Of a stretch of 64,000 nt of DNA, positions 24,694-35,787 are shown one piece after another (positions within the stretch are counted from its first letter, which is position 1; each line of letters starts with the position of its first letter). Origin of the DNA: Hanleya hanleyi (lineage: Eukaryota > Mollusca > Polyplacophora > Lepidopleurida > Hanleyidae); contig JAVTVY010047980.1 of assembly GCA_036873755.1 (NCBI GenBank), positions 1 through 64,000 on the forward strand. Direction: 5' to 3'. Position numbers and translations under genes: made by a program. The notes under the pieces were generated by a model. It did not search any database. It saw nothing but the letters and a program-made list of their open reading frames with translations, and was not told the DNA's origin.

Positions 24694-24999
24694 AAGAGAA
24701 CTGACCTTTGACCCCTGCGCGCGCTAACAATACCGGATAAAAATTGCGCGCAGGGATCAAAGGTCAGTTCCGGTCATGTGAACGGAAGCGGAAGTGACCT
24801 CACAGAGGTCATATGCAAATGTCACTTCCGAGCTCTGAGCTCCACACGCTTTGAGCTCCAAGAGCTCCGATCCAAGAGCTCTGCCACACGGGAGCTCCCA
24901 CCGCCACCACCACCACCAGCAGCCGTTGACTTCCGTGACATGTTCGGGCACCTCCGTGTCTCTTCGGTGATCTCCGTGACATCTTCGGTGACCTCCGTG
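24694..24999. other. Central spacer of the palindrome
   Basis: The non-mirrored centre. It holds a small palindrome: TGACCTTTGACCCC ... GCGCGC, then GCGCGC ... GGGATCAAAGGTCA. It also contains GGAAGCGGAAGTGACCTC, an octamer ATGCAAAT near 24813 and a run of GAGCTC words. Tandem TTCGG-containing ~24-bp units begin at its right edge and continue to about 25110. The TGACCTTTGACC word resembles nuclear-receptor direct repeats. No ORF with a recognisable product is present. Confidence 0.6.
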
Positions 25000-25234
25000 T
25001 CTCTTCGGCCACCTCCGTGACATCTTCGGTGACCTCCGTGACATCTTCGGGCACCTCCGTGTCTCTTCGGGCACCTCCGTGTCTTTTCGGAACGTGACCG
25101 ACGAGACTCGGACGAAGAGACTCGGAAGTGACCGAAGATACACGAAGGTGAACGACATTGTGGAAAGATTGGTCCAAATGGACTGCCCATCCTTCCCAGG
25201 TTAATCTAGAATCCTACCAAGCTCGTAATCACCG

Positions 25235-25885
25235 CCACATCACGCATACACACATACACGCATACACACAGACACGCAAATGCACGCACACACACACATA
25301 CACACAGACGCATACACGCATACGCGTACACACACGCAAGCATACACATACACACGCACGCACGCACACACACACACACACACACGCATATACACTCTCG
25401 CAAGCACACACAGACGCATACCCACACATGCATGCACACACGCACACACACATACATACACACACGCATACACACACGCATACACACACATACACATCCC
25501 CGGATGCACGCGCGGACCGCGTCGAAAGCCTACCGTGGGGACCCCAAGTCCCCAAGGCATGGAAACACCCGGTGCTTATCGATTGGCTGATTGTTCGACC
25601 GCTGATTGGTTCTTTTTCTCGGCCGCTGATTGGTCCAAATGGAACTGCCCATCCTTCCCAGGTTAATCTAGAATCCTACCAAGCTCGTAATCACCGTCAC
25701 ATCACGCATACACACATACACGCATACACACACACACGCACATGCACGCGCACACATACACACAGACGCATACACGCACACGCGTACACACACGCAAGCA
25801 TACACACACATGCACGCACACATACACACACCAATACACACTCTCGCAAGCACACACAGACGCACACACACACACACACGCGCGA
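25235..25885. repeat. Duplicated CA-rich block in the right arm
   Basis: CACACA/CGCATACA arrays at 25235-25495 and 25705-25885. Each is preceded by the same flank (CATCCTTCCCAGGTTAATC and following). Between them, 25500-25640 contains a cluster of ATTGG (inverted CCAAT) words absent from the left arm. The right arm has therefore undergone a local duplication. Confidence 0.85.
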
Positions 25886-25894
25886 ATACTCTCA

Positions 25895-25953
25895 TTGCGC
25901 CTTGCGCCGCTAGGTCAAAAGGGCTCGAAATGCGCTTTTATACTACTAATCCT
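25895..25953 (-). promoter_or_regulatory. Inward-facing TATA promoter of the right arm
   Basis: Exact mirror of the left promoter block, with GCGCTTTTATACTACT ending at 25947. It points toward the palindrome centre, so transcripts from the two arms would converge and each would copy the other arm. Confidence 0.55.
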
Positions 25954-28255
25954 TCCTTCACTCCCCTAAAATGCCCACTTTCGCTATTACTCGTACTGAT
26001 GACGTCACCGATGACGTCACAGATGCTGTGGACATCTCTCAAATCGTGGTCTACACCTCGAGAGCTACAAGATGACACCCCCCACGACGCATTCGGACCA
26101 AGGATGGTCCATCCCTACCCCAAATCCCTTTCTTCACCGCCCCAAAATGCCCACTTTCGCTACTACTCCTACTGATGACGTCATCAATGACGTCACAGAT
26201 GCTGTGGACATCCCTCAAATCGGGGTCTGCACCCCGAAGGCTACAAGATGACACCTCCCACGACGCATTCGGACCAGCGATGGTCCATCTCTACCCCAAA
26301 TACCTTCCTTCACTGCCCCGAAATGCCCACTTTCGCTACTACTCGTACTGATGACGTCACCAATGACGTCACAGATGACGCGAACATCACTCAAATGGGG
26401 ATATACACCATGAAAGCTACAAGATGATATCTCCCACGACACAATCGGACCAAGGATGGTCCCTCTCTACCCCAAATACCTTCCTGCACTTTCCTAAAAT
26501 GCCCACTTTCGCTACTACTCGTACTGATGACGTCACAGATAATGGGAACATCCCTCAAGTGGGGCTGTACACCCCGAGAGCTACAACATCACACCTCCCA
26601 GGACGCATTCGGACCAAGGATGATCCATCTCTACCCCAAATACCTTCCTTCACTGCCCCAAAATGTTCACTTTGGCTACTACTCGTACTGATGACGTCAC
26701 CAATGACGTCACAGATGACGTGAACATCCCTCAAATCGGGGTCTACACCCCGAGAGCTACAAAATGACACCTCCCAGGACGCATTCGGACCAAGGATGGT
26801 CCATCTCGACACACTGCCCCAAAATGGCCACTTTACTTACTACAACCAACTGCGCATGCGCAGATTGACGCGACTTGCATTTAAAACCACGCCATTCTGA
26901 CTCTACCCCACACAAGCTTCACTTTGACACCTTCCACGACCCATTCGAATCCATAGCGGTCCATCTCTACCCCAAATACACCCCCACATACCCCCCAAAA
27001 TGCCTGCTTTCTATACTACGGCCAGACTGCGCATGCGCAAACTATTAGTCCTGTCGGATGCTCCTCCACGAGAGCTTCAAAATAACACCTCATACGACAC
27101 CATAGGATCATTAGGGGCTCACCTAGACCCCAAAACGTCCATCCCCTATGGGCCTTTCCCCCATAACCATGCAGTATAGGCCTATGGGCTTACCCAGGCC
27201 TCAGTGAACTTTTTTCAAAATTTTCACCGTTCCGCTTCGAAACCCTTCCCATCGTGTTCTAAATGACGAGACGTGAAAAACAAATCCAAACAACCCATAT
27301 CACAATGAACGTGTGTGAATTTCCCAGGTTGAACCTATACCCCCATATAGCCAGCATGGAGCTATATGATCCTATATACAGACCTACCCGGTACTTTTCC
27401 AAAAATTTCACCGTTTCGCTTAGAAACCCTTCCCATCGTGTTCTAAATGACGAGACGTGAAAAACAAATCCAAACAACCCATATCACAATGAACATGTGT
27501 GAATTTCCCAGGTTGAACATATACCCCCATATAGCCGGTATGGGACTATATGGGCTATATGGTACTTTTCCAAAAATTTCACCGTTGCACTCCGAGACCC
27601 TTCCCATCGTGTTCTAAATGACGAGACGTGAAAAACAAATCCAAACAACCCATATCACAATGAACGTGTGTGAATTTCCCAGGTTGAACCTATACTGCCA
27701 TATAGCCAGTATGGGACTAAGTCCGTACATGCACTCCTAATCGTGTTCGGCACGTGAACTCACTCACGCAGACGCCAGACCAGGTGTTCACGATGCCGCA
27801 ACATTGTAGCGAACGTGCAACAATGTTGCAATTCGGGGAGCCAGGTGTTCGGCACGTGACAACCCCAAGCAGACGACAGCGAAATTCTGGCGGGAAAAAC
27901 CCCCACAGACAGTACATGGCCTATCATGTTCCCATCTCACCGAAAAGAAAATACCCTTCGCACCTCACCGAAAAAACACGAAGGTGAACGATATTGTAGG
28001 GAAAAACCCCACAGACAGGTCAGTACATGTCTTATCAGGTTCACACGCCCCATTCACCCAGACCGGAAGTGACGTCATACCGCACGTGATGGGAAAAACC
28101 CTAACATGTCTAAACATGATCCAAGGTCAAAGACAAGATGAAAGGATACAGGTCAACTCAAGTGCACTCATTGACATTTGACCTCTGTCACGTGACTGCC
28201 TCAAATCTAAGTGCAAAGAGGTCAATAAGGCTGCTGCCGTCTTCTATATACTACT
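25954..28255 (-). repeat. Right arm of the palindrome (arrays and terminus)
   Basis: Mirror of the left arm: CRE-site array 25954-26820, CGCATGCGC words near 26850 and 27030, TATATAG array about 27190-27715, then the outer part 27720-28255. It differs from the left arm by scattered substitutions, a lost TGACGTCA copy near 26530 and the 1.28-kb deletion. The arms are therefore not identical copies. Confidence 0.85.
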
Positions 28256-28379
28256 CATCTATACCGCCTCGGTCATTAATCTTAAAAGAAATCACATGGA
28301 AATGATATGCCAATCTACTTTTATTTAAGTTTGGGCGACGCGGGAATGTGTGCAATTTAAATTCAATTGTCCCAGTGCT

Positions 28380-29060
28380 ATTTAGACAATATATTGTGAA
28401 GCCGGCGTGTGAAATTGAATCTGCAAATCTACGCTAAATAGACAATATATTAAGTATCCACGAGGTGCGAATCGATGCAATTTAGATGCGATTATCAAAG
28501 TGCTAATTGGACAATATATTGTTTCTTTCTATGGAACAAGAGCTCAGCTTCGCACATATATATAGTCTACATTTCATGCAGATCTTTTCGTGTCGAAACA
28601 GAAAACGCCGACATTCTCAGTATGAGCAAACTGTGAAGAATGGAATGTGCTCGCGTGAAACTTTGTCTCGATGACAGTTTAAAGAAAGGTGTCACGTCAC
28701 AGGTTATGATGACTTTGGTTCATGGAAGATGAGCGTTATCGGCGACCTCACTGGGGTACAAGCTGCCATTGACGTCACGAAGTCGAACGATATTCTCGTT
28801 CACCTGAATCAGTTGGAGTTCCTCGTGTGAGTGACTCGAACATTGTCGATCATTCAGCAAGTTTTATCTGATAGTGCAATGAATTCTCATTCAACATTTA
28901 TGCCTACGTTCAGCTGAATCGATGCAGGGGGCATATTGCGGTCGGTGGATTTGTCTGGGGGGAAACAGAATATATTGTATAATTAGCAGCTCGTTCTAAA
29001 TAGCAAAGTATCCTAGAAAATATCTGCAAATTAGCAGCTTTGCTAATTAGATTCTAAATA
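28380..29060. repeat. Decayed inverted copies of the ~134-bp satellite
   Basis: ACAATATATTG, CTACGCTAAATAGAC and TTATCAAAGTGCTAATTGG occur here in the opposite orientation to the 17.3-19.1 kb array. A weaker trace lies at 28970-29060 (AATATATTGTATAATTAGC). So the same repeat family flanks the palindrome on both sides, head to head. Confidence 0.7.
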
Positions 29061-30620
29061 GATGCGAGAGAATATAAGCCAATCGCGCACCTTAATGAGT
29101 TTGGTCCATGCAGTATCTCTGAATTCACCAAAGAAATCTATGGGAATAATTGGCTTGGATTGTTTATTTGATTCGGCTTTATCAATGCATCGTATTAAAC
29201 AATCTATAGGTAAACCAAGACGGTAAATCAGGGGAATACCATCTAGACGTAACGTTATGAAAACTTCGTGCGAAATGGTCGCCGATATTCGACGAGATCC
29301 CATAATAAGCCAATATCGACAGTTTTTGACTTTTCTCTCTGACAAAGATTGACGTTTACTTCACGGAGATTAACATCTCGCGCGGCACAATCTTTTGATA
29401 ATTTCTGCCCCCTAAAAAGCCAGACTTTTCGGCGGGAGTAAACTCTTTGATCTTCGCGAATGTGTCTGAAAATTATGCCATATTTGGATACTGTTTCCCG
29501 AAAATGTTCATATATTAGTCCACGTGCTAAACGTGTGTAATTACTGTGGCAACCACCTCGCTGGGGGTCTAATAACACCCCAGCCACCAGTCAGATTTTT
29601 GGACCGGATTCGGGGCCTTCGCGCACATCGCCGGAAGTGACATCATATATAGTAAAATAGATGTTTACCGAACATTTCGATTATTTTTCAAGTCTACATA
29701 ATACCTCCGTTGACCTAGCGTTAAAAAGAATGATCTGGAGATAATTTTCCCTGTTTATCTGGACAGAGCATATGAAAAGTAGTTCGCTCATGTGCAACAC
29801 TAAAGGAGTTGTTCGGCTGTATTCAAACTGAACCGTGCGTTGGTTGGTTTCCCCTATACGTCATAGCAACGTAGTAAAGGTCAACTTCCGCTATTGGTGG
29901 CAAGGATGGTAATGGGGCCTGCGAAATGGAGCATGCGCTGTGGGGAGGTTGTTACTGTGGGCGTGATTTCAACAAGCTAGCCACCTGATTGGCTAACAAA
30001 TGTAGTTTCAGACTCGCATGGGATTTATATAGGGCTGAATTCAGATATAATATTCCGTGATATTATATCTGAGTTTACTGAGATTGCGTATTAAACTGAC
30101 TGTATCTTCTTGAGATTTCGTTCCACTATCTGGTGCTCAGTGTACACCAAAAGACAAGTCTGTCCATTTTAATTAGTCGTCCACTTGGTGCTTTTAAACA
30201 TCAACGGTTAGCTCCGAGTGCATGATTTTTCTATTTTGCGGCACTGAATTCTCCGAAATGACTACCGTACTTCATGACATTGATATCACGCTGGGAATAA
30301 CTCTGCAGTTCTCTCCATATAATAAATCCACTGTAGTTGTTTCATTTATCGGAGCGAATTGCATACTGTGATGTCATAATGTATTGGCGTTCATTCGGAC
30401 AAAGATCAATAAAATTTGTCGGTCTCACATGTATGTGCTGTTTAGCATTTTGTAATTTTACTGAGCATGGGATGTAAGCCACACACCCATGGACCGCCTA
30501 TTATTAGTCTATATGACATCAATGACCTTTGTCAGCTCGAAAACCAATGCAGTATCACGTCTCCCTATGTAATTGAGCCCCAGCCCTCAGATTCCGTCCA
30601 AGAATCTGCTTGATCAAGGA
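29061..30620. other. No gene assigned
   Basis: Two overlapping minus-strand frames (29043-29345 and 29255-29587, 100 and 110 aa) are not recognised and show no splice logic I can defend. Near 29990-30030 an ATTGG word and TTTATATAGGG resemble a promoter. A following GTGCTCAGTGTACA near 30135 could be the end of an old LTR, but there is no partner copy. Confidence 0.35.
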
Positions 30621-30627
30621 CTGTCGG

Positions 30628-30692
30628 ACTCGTTCTCAGGATAATGTGACTGGGCCGTCTGTGGCTGCAAAAATGTTGAAAGTGACATTAAG
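30628..30692 (+). mobile_element. 3' fragment of the tRNA-SINE
   Basis: ATAATGTGACTGGG ... GGCTGCAAAAATGTTGAAAG ... TGACATTAA parallels the 3' half of the SINE at 7901-8279. The tRNA head and the CACT tail are missing. Confidence 0.65.
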
Positions 30693-32600
30693 GATACTGA
30701 GCCCTCCTGCAGAAATTTTTACATACCCTCTACAATTTGTCTTTATACAGCAAAAACTATGCATTATAGCTGTGGTAATGTATACATGAGCAGTGTGACT
30801 AACGTCACAGGACCGACGAAGTACAGTAGGCATCAGGACTCGAACGCGAACTGAACTCTTGGAAATCCCCACCCCCAGTTGAAATCCTGCCTATATTAAG
30901 ATGGGCACCGCCCAAGTCAGAATCGCCAGTGATTTTCATCAAAAATCACCAGAAATTTTCATCAAAAGTAGGTCAGCTCAGAACTTGTTGGTAACAGTCT
31001 CCTAATGCGCCTTCATTCCAAAAATAAATAACGATCGCCGATTTAATTTTACAATTTTTTAATTAAAGGAAACAGATTGAATAATATAGGTTCAGTAGAT
31101 TTCAAGCTTTACGTGTGAAAATACATTTACATCTCTTTAATGGTTTTCAGTGCCCTTGTCCAGGATCAAAACAACTTTTTGAATCACATTATTTTCCCAG
31201 CAATACAACAAATTTTTATATATAGTACTATAGTAGAAAGGTAGCATTTATGTAGTTTACGGTAATTCAACTCAAGACCAACACCTTATATGCACAAGAT
31301 AATAATGATTCTATGTCATTCTCCTGAGCATAACCGGTACAAAGACGAATAAATAGCGTCTCTACATCACGTTGTTATCTAGATATATGAGACAACACAT
31401 TTTGGGTATCGGCAATCTGATGAATGTACTATTCCGGTTTTCTTGTTTCACATTATATTCTATGGCGGTTGATCGGTGATTTTCTTCAATGATAAACGTT
31501 AAACCACCTCAGCTTCGTTGTGTGAATCGGAATTGCATTGCTGTGACACACCAACACACTCCGTGGCAGTGATTCTGTATCCCCTAATCAAGGAATCAAA
31601 ATGGATCAAGATTTGAAATGACAAGAGAAATTTAGACATATTTTGTTTACACATGTAATTTTTTGTTTAAATTATATCCCAGTGTGATATATAGCCAATA
31701 TTCAAGAGGTACAAAAAAAACCCAAAGTATGTCCTCATATTTTCACATCCATGCCAAGAAATACTGCATTGGAAAGGGTCCATTTAGCCTACCCTGTTTT
31801 ATCGCTCTAATCAGCAAATGGCGGGGTCATATTTCTGCTGTCAAAATTGTATTTCCCTCCAAAGTCTTAACCCTTGAATCCAAGTCACACACTCTCTGAT
31901 GCAAAGTAATGATTGTCCTAACTATCCGATTAGCACATTATGAACATGTCTTTGGTCATAGTGTACATATCATAACTCACATCAATGTTTTCTGCTATAT
32001 TATTTCAATGATATGGTTTAACAATTTAAGTTATGCAAACAGCGCTGATTGTTTGAGGGTATATGCAGTCGGCCTATGCTGTCGGGCAATTGTGGAATTG
32101 TCCCAGATGCACGCTAAGATTAACCTCAGTAATAGGGCCATGTGGCATACAGTGGAATGTGGATCAATGACAGGGTATTCTTAGCCGGACAGGACTCGGT
32201 GGTGGTAACTGATACTCATTAAATGCGATAAAACGCTGGAGCAAAACGGACCACAGTTTTCTTGGCATGATGATCAAAGTTACTTTATCTAGTTAAATTC
32301 TACCCAAAGAAAATAAATTAAGACCCTTTAAACAGCCGTCATGGCTTTGTTTCACCCTCAGTAAACTTTTATCATTGTTGCTCACACAGACTGATCTGAA
32401 GGATGATACCACATCTTTCTTTCTTCTGCTGGGTTATTGCACCAGGCTGACTTAATTGGTTGATGTCGGATATTTCACCATCAGTGGGTAATTTGACCTG
32501 AATTTGAAGCCTGATGTGGTCAATGATGAAATGTTTGGATGTGAAATAGGATACACGTTAAAGGCTACAGTTTACATATATCTATAACAATATACTGAAG
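30693..32600. other. AT-rich sequence with MITE scraps, no gene
   Basis: GTGACTAACGTCAC with its flanks (30793-30850) recurs at 33318-33375 and, inverted, at 35095-35140. The stretch 30960-31060 (GTCAGCTCAGAACTTG, TAATGCGCC) is a scrap of the fold-back family at 33850. Frames at 31663-31899 and 31909-32184 are unrecognised. Confidence 0.5.
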
Positions 32601-32604
32601 TGTT

Positions 32605-32812
32605 CATTATAAATCTTAATAAATTTTAATCAGAATTATTTCAGATCAGAACTTGCTGGTAACAATGCCCTAATGCACGTTCATGCCAAAAATCAAGGTT
32701 CTAATGTCAACGGTTCTCCTTATTTTGCCGACGAAAGGATTCGAATGGACTGACTCACTGACTCATTACCGGACAATTTGCGATCTGTAGCCTACTTCGT
32801 AGGAATATTTTT
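32605..32812 (+). repeat. Half copy of the fold-back MITE
   Basis: Matches the left half of 33850-34262 (TCAGATCAGAACTTGCTGG, GCCGACGAAAGGATTCG, CCTACTTCGTAGGAA) and stops at the family's centre of symmetry. Confidence 0.8.
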
Positions 32813-33849
32813 TGAAAGCGCATTTCCTAAGGATGCCAAGCAAATCAATTTGTTCATTTTAAATCTCTAGGTTGTGAAGACTTTCAAATTAAAAGAAAAA
32901 AATAATTTAAAAAATGAGCCTTCAGTTTTAAATGGCTATTTTCAAGTATTCAACTTATAGTTACTCACATCATCATTTCCTATAGGAGACCACTCCAACA
33001 GGAAATCCGTGTTTCAGTTTTGTCAATTTTGGTCTAGTCCTTATTTTATTGACATTTAATTGAACTCCAAAGTTCAAAACTGAGTTGCTTGATTTTGTAA
33101 AGAAATATTTAGTTAAATGTCAATAGAATGAGATCTAGTTTACTCAGATTAAGTTGTTTCGGAGATGGTATAGAAAGTGAGGAGGCGGGAGGGTGGGGGG
33201 GATGGGGTTATGCTTCTCAGGCCTAATAGGGTTAGTCTACGAAGCATTCATCAGTTCCTTTTTCTGACGGAGATATGAGCGAACGTAGAGTCGATATCTT
33301 GGACATTATTTATCCACATGAGCAGTGTGACTAACGTCACAGGACCTACGAAGTAGAGTAGGCATTAGGACTCGATCGCATTTTCATTGAGATATGATGT
33401 GACCCTCCCCTACGGTACGTTTCATCATAATATGGTACATGTACAACCTTCCATAACAGCCATAGGTTCTCTTTATAACATGCCTTTTGTGAGATTGAGC
33501 AAGATTATATTCTGGGTATTTATATATTTACATCGATGTGTTCGTGCCACAAAAAATGAAAGTATATTGGTGAATGTTCTGGTCATTTAGTGATCCGGCC
33601 CTGGTACATCAAGCAGTTGAATAGACTCGGAGTTAAACGCATTAATACTGGGTTTCACCAGCCTCCGTCTATAAATAGTTCGCTCAGCTGTATTGAGGTC
33701 GCTGTCCTCAGATCTTGCGGTTGAATTCAACAGCGAGAGAGCACCAGGCATGCCAGGGCTGTTCCCAAATTCCATGGTGTCATGTTTCCCTCGCTTAAAT
33801 GATCGGACTTTTCTCCGTATGATCTATAACAATATACTGAAGTGTTAAT

Positions 33850-34262
33850 TATAAATCTAATTTTTAATCAGAATTATTTCAGATCAGAACTAGCTGGTAA
33901 CAATGCCCTAATGCTCGTTCATGCCAAAAATCAAGGTTATAATGTCAACGGTTCTCCTTATTTTGCCGACGAAAGGATTCGGATGGACTGACTGACTCAC
34001 TCATTACCGGACAATTTGCGATCTGTAGCCTACTTCGTAGGAAAATACGTATATTCCTACGAAGTAGGCTACCATTTGCAAATTGTCCGGCAATGAGTGA
34101 GTCAGTCAGTCAGTCAGTCAGTCCATCCGAATCCTTTCGTCGGCAAAATAAGGAGAACCATTGACATTAGAACCTTGATTTTTGACACGAACGTGCATTA
34201 GGGCATTGTTACGAGCAAGTTCTGAGCTGACCGAATTCTGATGAAAATTTGATTTATAATTT
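33850..34262. mobile_element. Fold-back MITE, near-perfect palindrome
   Basis: Arms of about 200 bases meet at 34050-34062 around AATACGTATATT. Words CCTACTTCGTAGG, GGACAATTTGC, GCCGACGAAAGG and GGTAACAATGCCC appear in both orientations in mirror order. No coding capacity. The minus-strand frame at 33587-33775 just upstream is unrecognised. Confidence 0.85.
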
Positions 34263-34365
34263 TTATTTTATTTTATTTATTGATGGCTGAGCGAGTGCAG
34301 TCATGCCCATCGGGAACCCTTGGCTGTATGTTTCACTGTGACTTTTGAAGGTTCCCTGATACGGA
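34263..34365 (+). repeat. Dispersed repeat fragment (same family as 1500-1600)
   Basis: TTATTTATTGATGGCTGAGC, GCCCATCGGGAACCC and GGTTCCCTGATAC match the earlier copy. It is interrupted at its right edge by the Penelope-like fragment. Confidence 0.75.
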
Positions 34366-34367
34366 TG

Positions 34368-34821
34368 CTGATAGCAAAATACGAACGTAGCGTGCAAGAT
34401 CTATGGGGCTACGTTTCGTAACATGTGTCTAATTCCGCTTAACCCGGGGCTAGGGGCCGTATGAGCCCATGTACTTCAAGATCCTCATGGTACTCATATG
34501 AACAGTCACAATCAAAGCGTGACTGAGGTACATCATTTTTAGATGACTACTCTATAACGAATATTATGGATTAAGAATACTGATCAGCGATACGGATTTG
34601 ATATTTTGGAACATCATGATGTCTTGCCGGCATCATTGAAAACTGTTGACCGCTTCTCTCTTGCAGGAAACAAGCCTATGTTTATGTATACTTTTGTCTT
34701 TTTGAATTTGGTGCTAATACTGTTATATGGAAATGGAATAGGTCTTTGGATTATGGACGCGGATATTCTCTAATGAACGACGGCTGGATTATGAATGACG
34801 GACTAGACGCTTGTAATCACG
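34368..34821 (+). mobile_element. 5'-truncated Penelope-like retroelement (3' end, copy 1)
   Basis: Matches, inverted, 42897-43355 in the Polinton and, directly, the last ~160 bases at 45783-45943. All three end at the same bases, GACTAGACGCTTGTAAT, and start at different points. That is the pattern of 5' truncation in target-primed retrotransposition. It contains the last codons of the RT ORF and a ~400-base 3' UTR with a conserved GGGGCTAGGGGCCGTATGAG word. Confidence 0.85.
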
Positions 34822-34916
34822 ACACACCGGTTCTTGTAAAATCAACGAAGTTAAGCGACTTTGAGCCCGGTCAAGACTTGGATGGGTGACCTCGTGCTGT
34901 ACTGCTGGGCTGATAA
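34822..34916 (+). repeat. 5S-rRNA-like segment (5S-derived SINE or pseudogene)
   Basis: AACGAAGTTAAGCGAC resembles the 5S internal promoter A box, and GACTTGGATGGGTGACC resembles the C box, at about the right spacing. The 5' part of a 5S gene is unrecognisable and no T-run follows. It begins directly at the end of the Penelope-like fragment. Most likely a 5S-derived retroposon head or decayed copy, not a working 5S gene. Confidence 0.6.
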
Positions 34917-35342
34917 GTGTCCAGGGTAATAGGAACTGAGGGCGATAATAGTTGCTACGCTAATGACGCACCAGCGGTGACATCTGGGAAAGTTAATAGT
35001 ACCCACTGTCAATTAGACACTGCTATATAAATTCTCTTACGGTAGCACATAGGGCCCCCAAGTCATCTCTCGAGTACACACTTAAATCATATCAACCCCT
35101 ACTTCGTAGGTCCTGTGACGTTAGTCACACTGCCATGTGTTTCATAACTCCAATGCATATAATATGACAACTTGATGTTTCAGTTGTCCCTGCATGTAGA
35201 TCAGCCTCGTTTTCTGCTCTCAAAATCTGGCGGCTAACAGAGCAAATGTTGTTTCATCACCCAGTCATCGGCACTCCGTCACGCGGGTCCAATACTGTTA
35301 GCTATTTTGAGCCTGGTCCCAGACACTGTCTCTAGCATAGTG

Positions 35343-35559
35343 CTCTCTAAAATAATTAGATTGAAAATTCAATCTATCAGACTGGAATTAGTGACGAATC
35401 TATTCGATTGAATATTCCATCTATTAGACTGAAAATTTCAATCTAGTAGATCGGATTTTCTGTCTACAACAGATTCACTTTATTGTTTTCAATCCAATAA
35501 AAGATTGGTCACTAATTTCAATCTGATAGATTGAATTTCAATCTAATTATTTTAGAGAG
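35343..35559. mobile_element. MITE with ~40-bp terminal inverted repeats
   Basis: CTCTCTAAAATAATTAGATT at the left is mirrored by AATCTAATTATTTTAGAGAG at the right. Further inward, TTCAATCTATCAGA is also mirrored. The internal TCTATTAGACTGAA words are variations of the same motif. No ORF. The target duplication is unclear. Confidence 0.8.
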
Positions 35560-35599
35560 TGGCAATAGGAGAACCCACACGGTCATCCTGTATGGCAAC

Positions 35600-35787
35600 C
35601 CGTTTCAGTATTTAATCGATTATTTGACATATCTTGAAATCTTTTGCACATATGTCGAAAAGATTTCAACATATGTGTAAAAGAATTACACGTGTGTATA
35701 AAAGTGCGCATTTATTTCACATATGTTGAAAAGTTTTATACATATGTGGAAAAGTTTTATACATTCTTCTTAAATTCTTTTATACAT
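35600..35787. repeat. Short degenerate repeat of ACATATGT-GAAAAG-TTTTATACA
   Basis: Several ~24-base variants (CACATATGTCGAAAAG, ACATATGTTGAAAAG, ACATATGTGGAAAAG) abut the left Polinton terminus. Confidence 0.7.

Larger units (their letters stand above)
20541..28255. mobile_element. Giant Polinton-type palindrome (TIR-TIR element without coding core)
   Basis: The left arm (20541 to about 24693) and right arm (about 25000 to 28255) are reverse complements over nearly their whole length. Ends are AGTAGTATATAGAAGACGGC... and its complement ...CTATATACTACT. Flanking bases are CATCCA (20535-20540) and CATCTA (28256-28261), a 6-bp target duplication with one mismatch. AG...CT termini plus 6-bp duplications are hallmarks of Polinton/Maverick integration. 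Part of each arm (GGTATGACGTCACTTCC and the following ~20 bases) matches the left end of the coding Polinton at 35919-35956. The arms consist of tandem arrays ending in inward TATA boxes. No capsid, polymerase or integrase sequence lies between them. It is best read as a non-autonomous, core-less Polinton derivative. Confidence 0.75.

Noticed and set aside
24757..25190. Overlapping minus-strand frames of 122-133 aa at the palindrome centre
   Set aside because: Built from ~24-bp GGTGACCTCC/TTCGG tandem units; three frames are open at once, typical of short repeats.
24188..25969. Val/Cys-rich and His/Thr-rich frames on both strands
   Set aside because: Translations of TG/CA simple repeats within the palindrome.
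20541..28255. Palindrome as an inverted assembly artefact
   Set aside because: The arms differ by a 1.28-kb deletion, a duplicated block and many substitutions, and the ends have a 6-bp duplication. An artefact would give near-identical arms. Long reads would still be the decisive test.
29043..29587. Two overlapping minus-strand frames (100 and 110 aa) as a gene
   Set aside because: No recognisable motif, no clear splice sites and no similarity to the neighbouring elements. Left unassigned.
29980..30170. Possible solo LTR or promoter (TTTATATAGGG ... GTGTACA)
   Set aside because: No second copy in the window and no flanking duplication found.
33587..33775. 62-aa minus-strand frame
   Set aside because: Short, unrecognised and between MITEs; not enough to call an exon.
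34822..34916. Functional 5S rRNA gene
   Set aside because: The 5' third is unrecognisable and no terminator T-run follows; only internal-promoter words are preserved.
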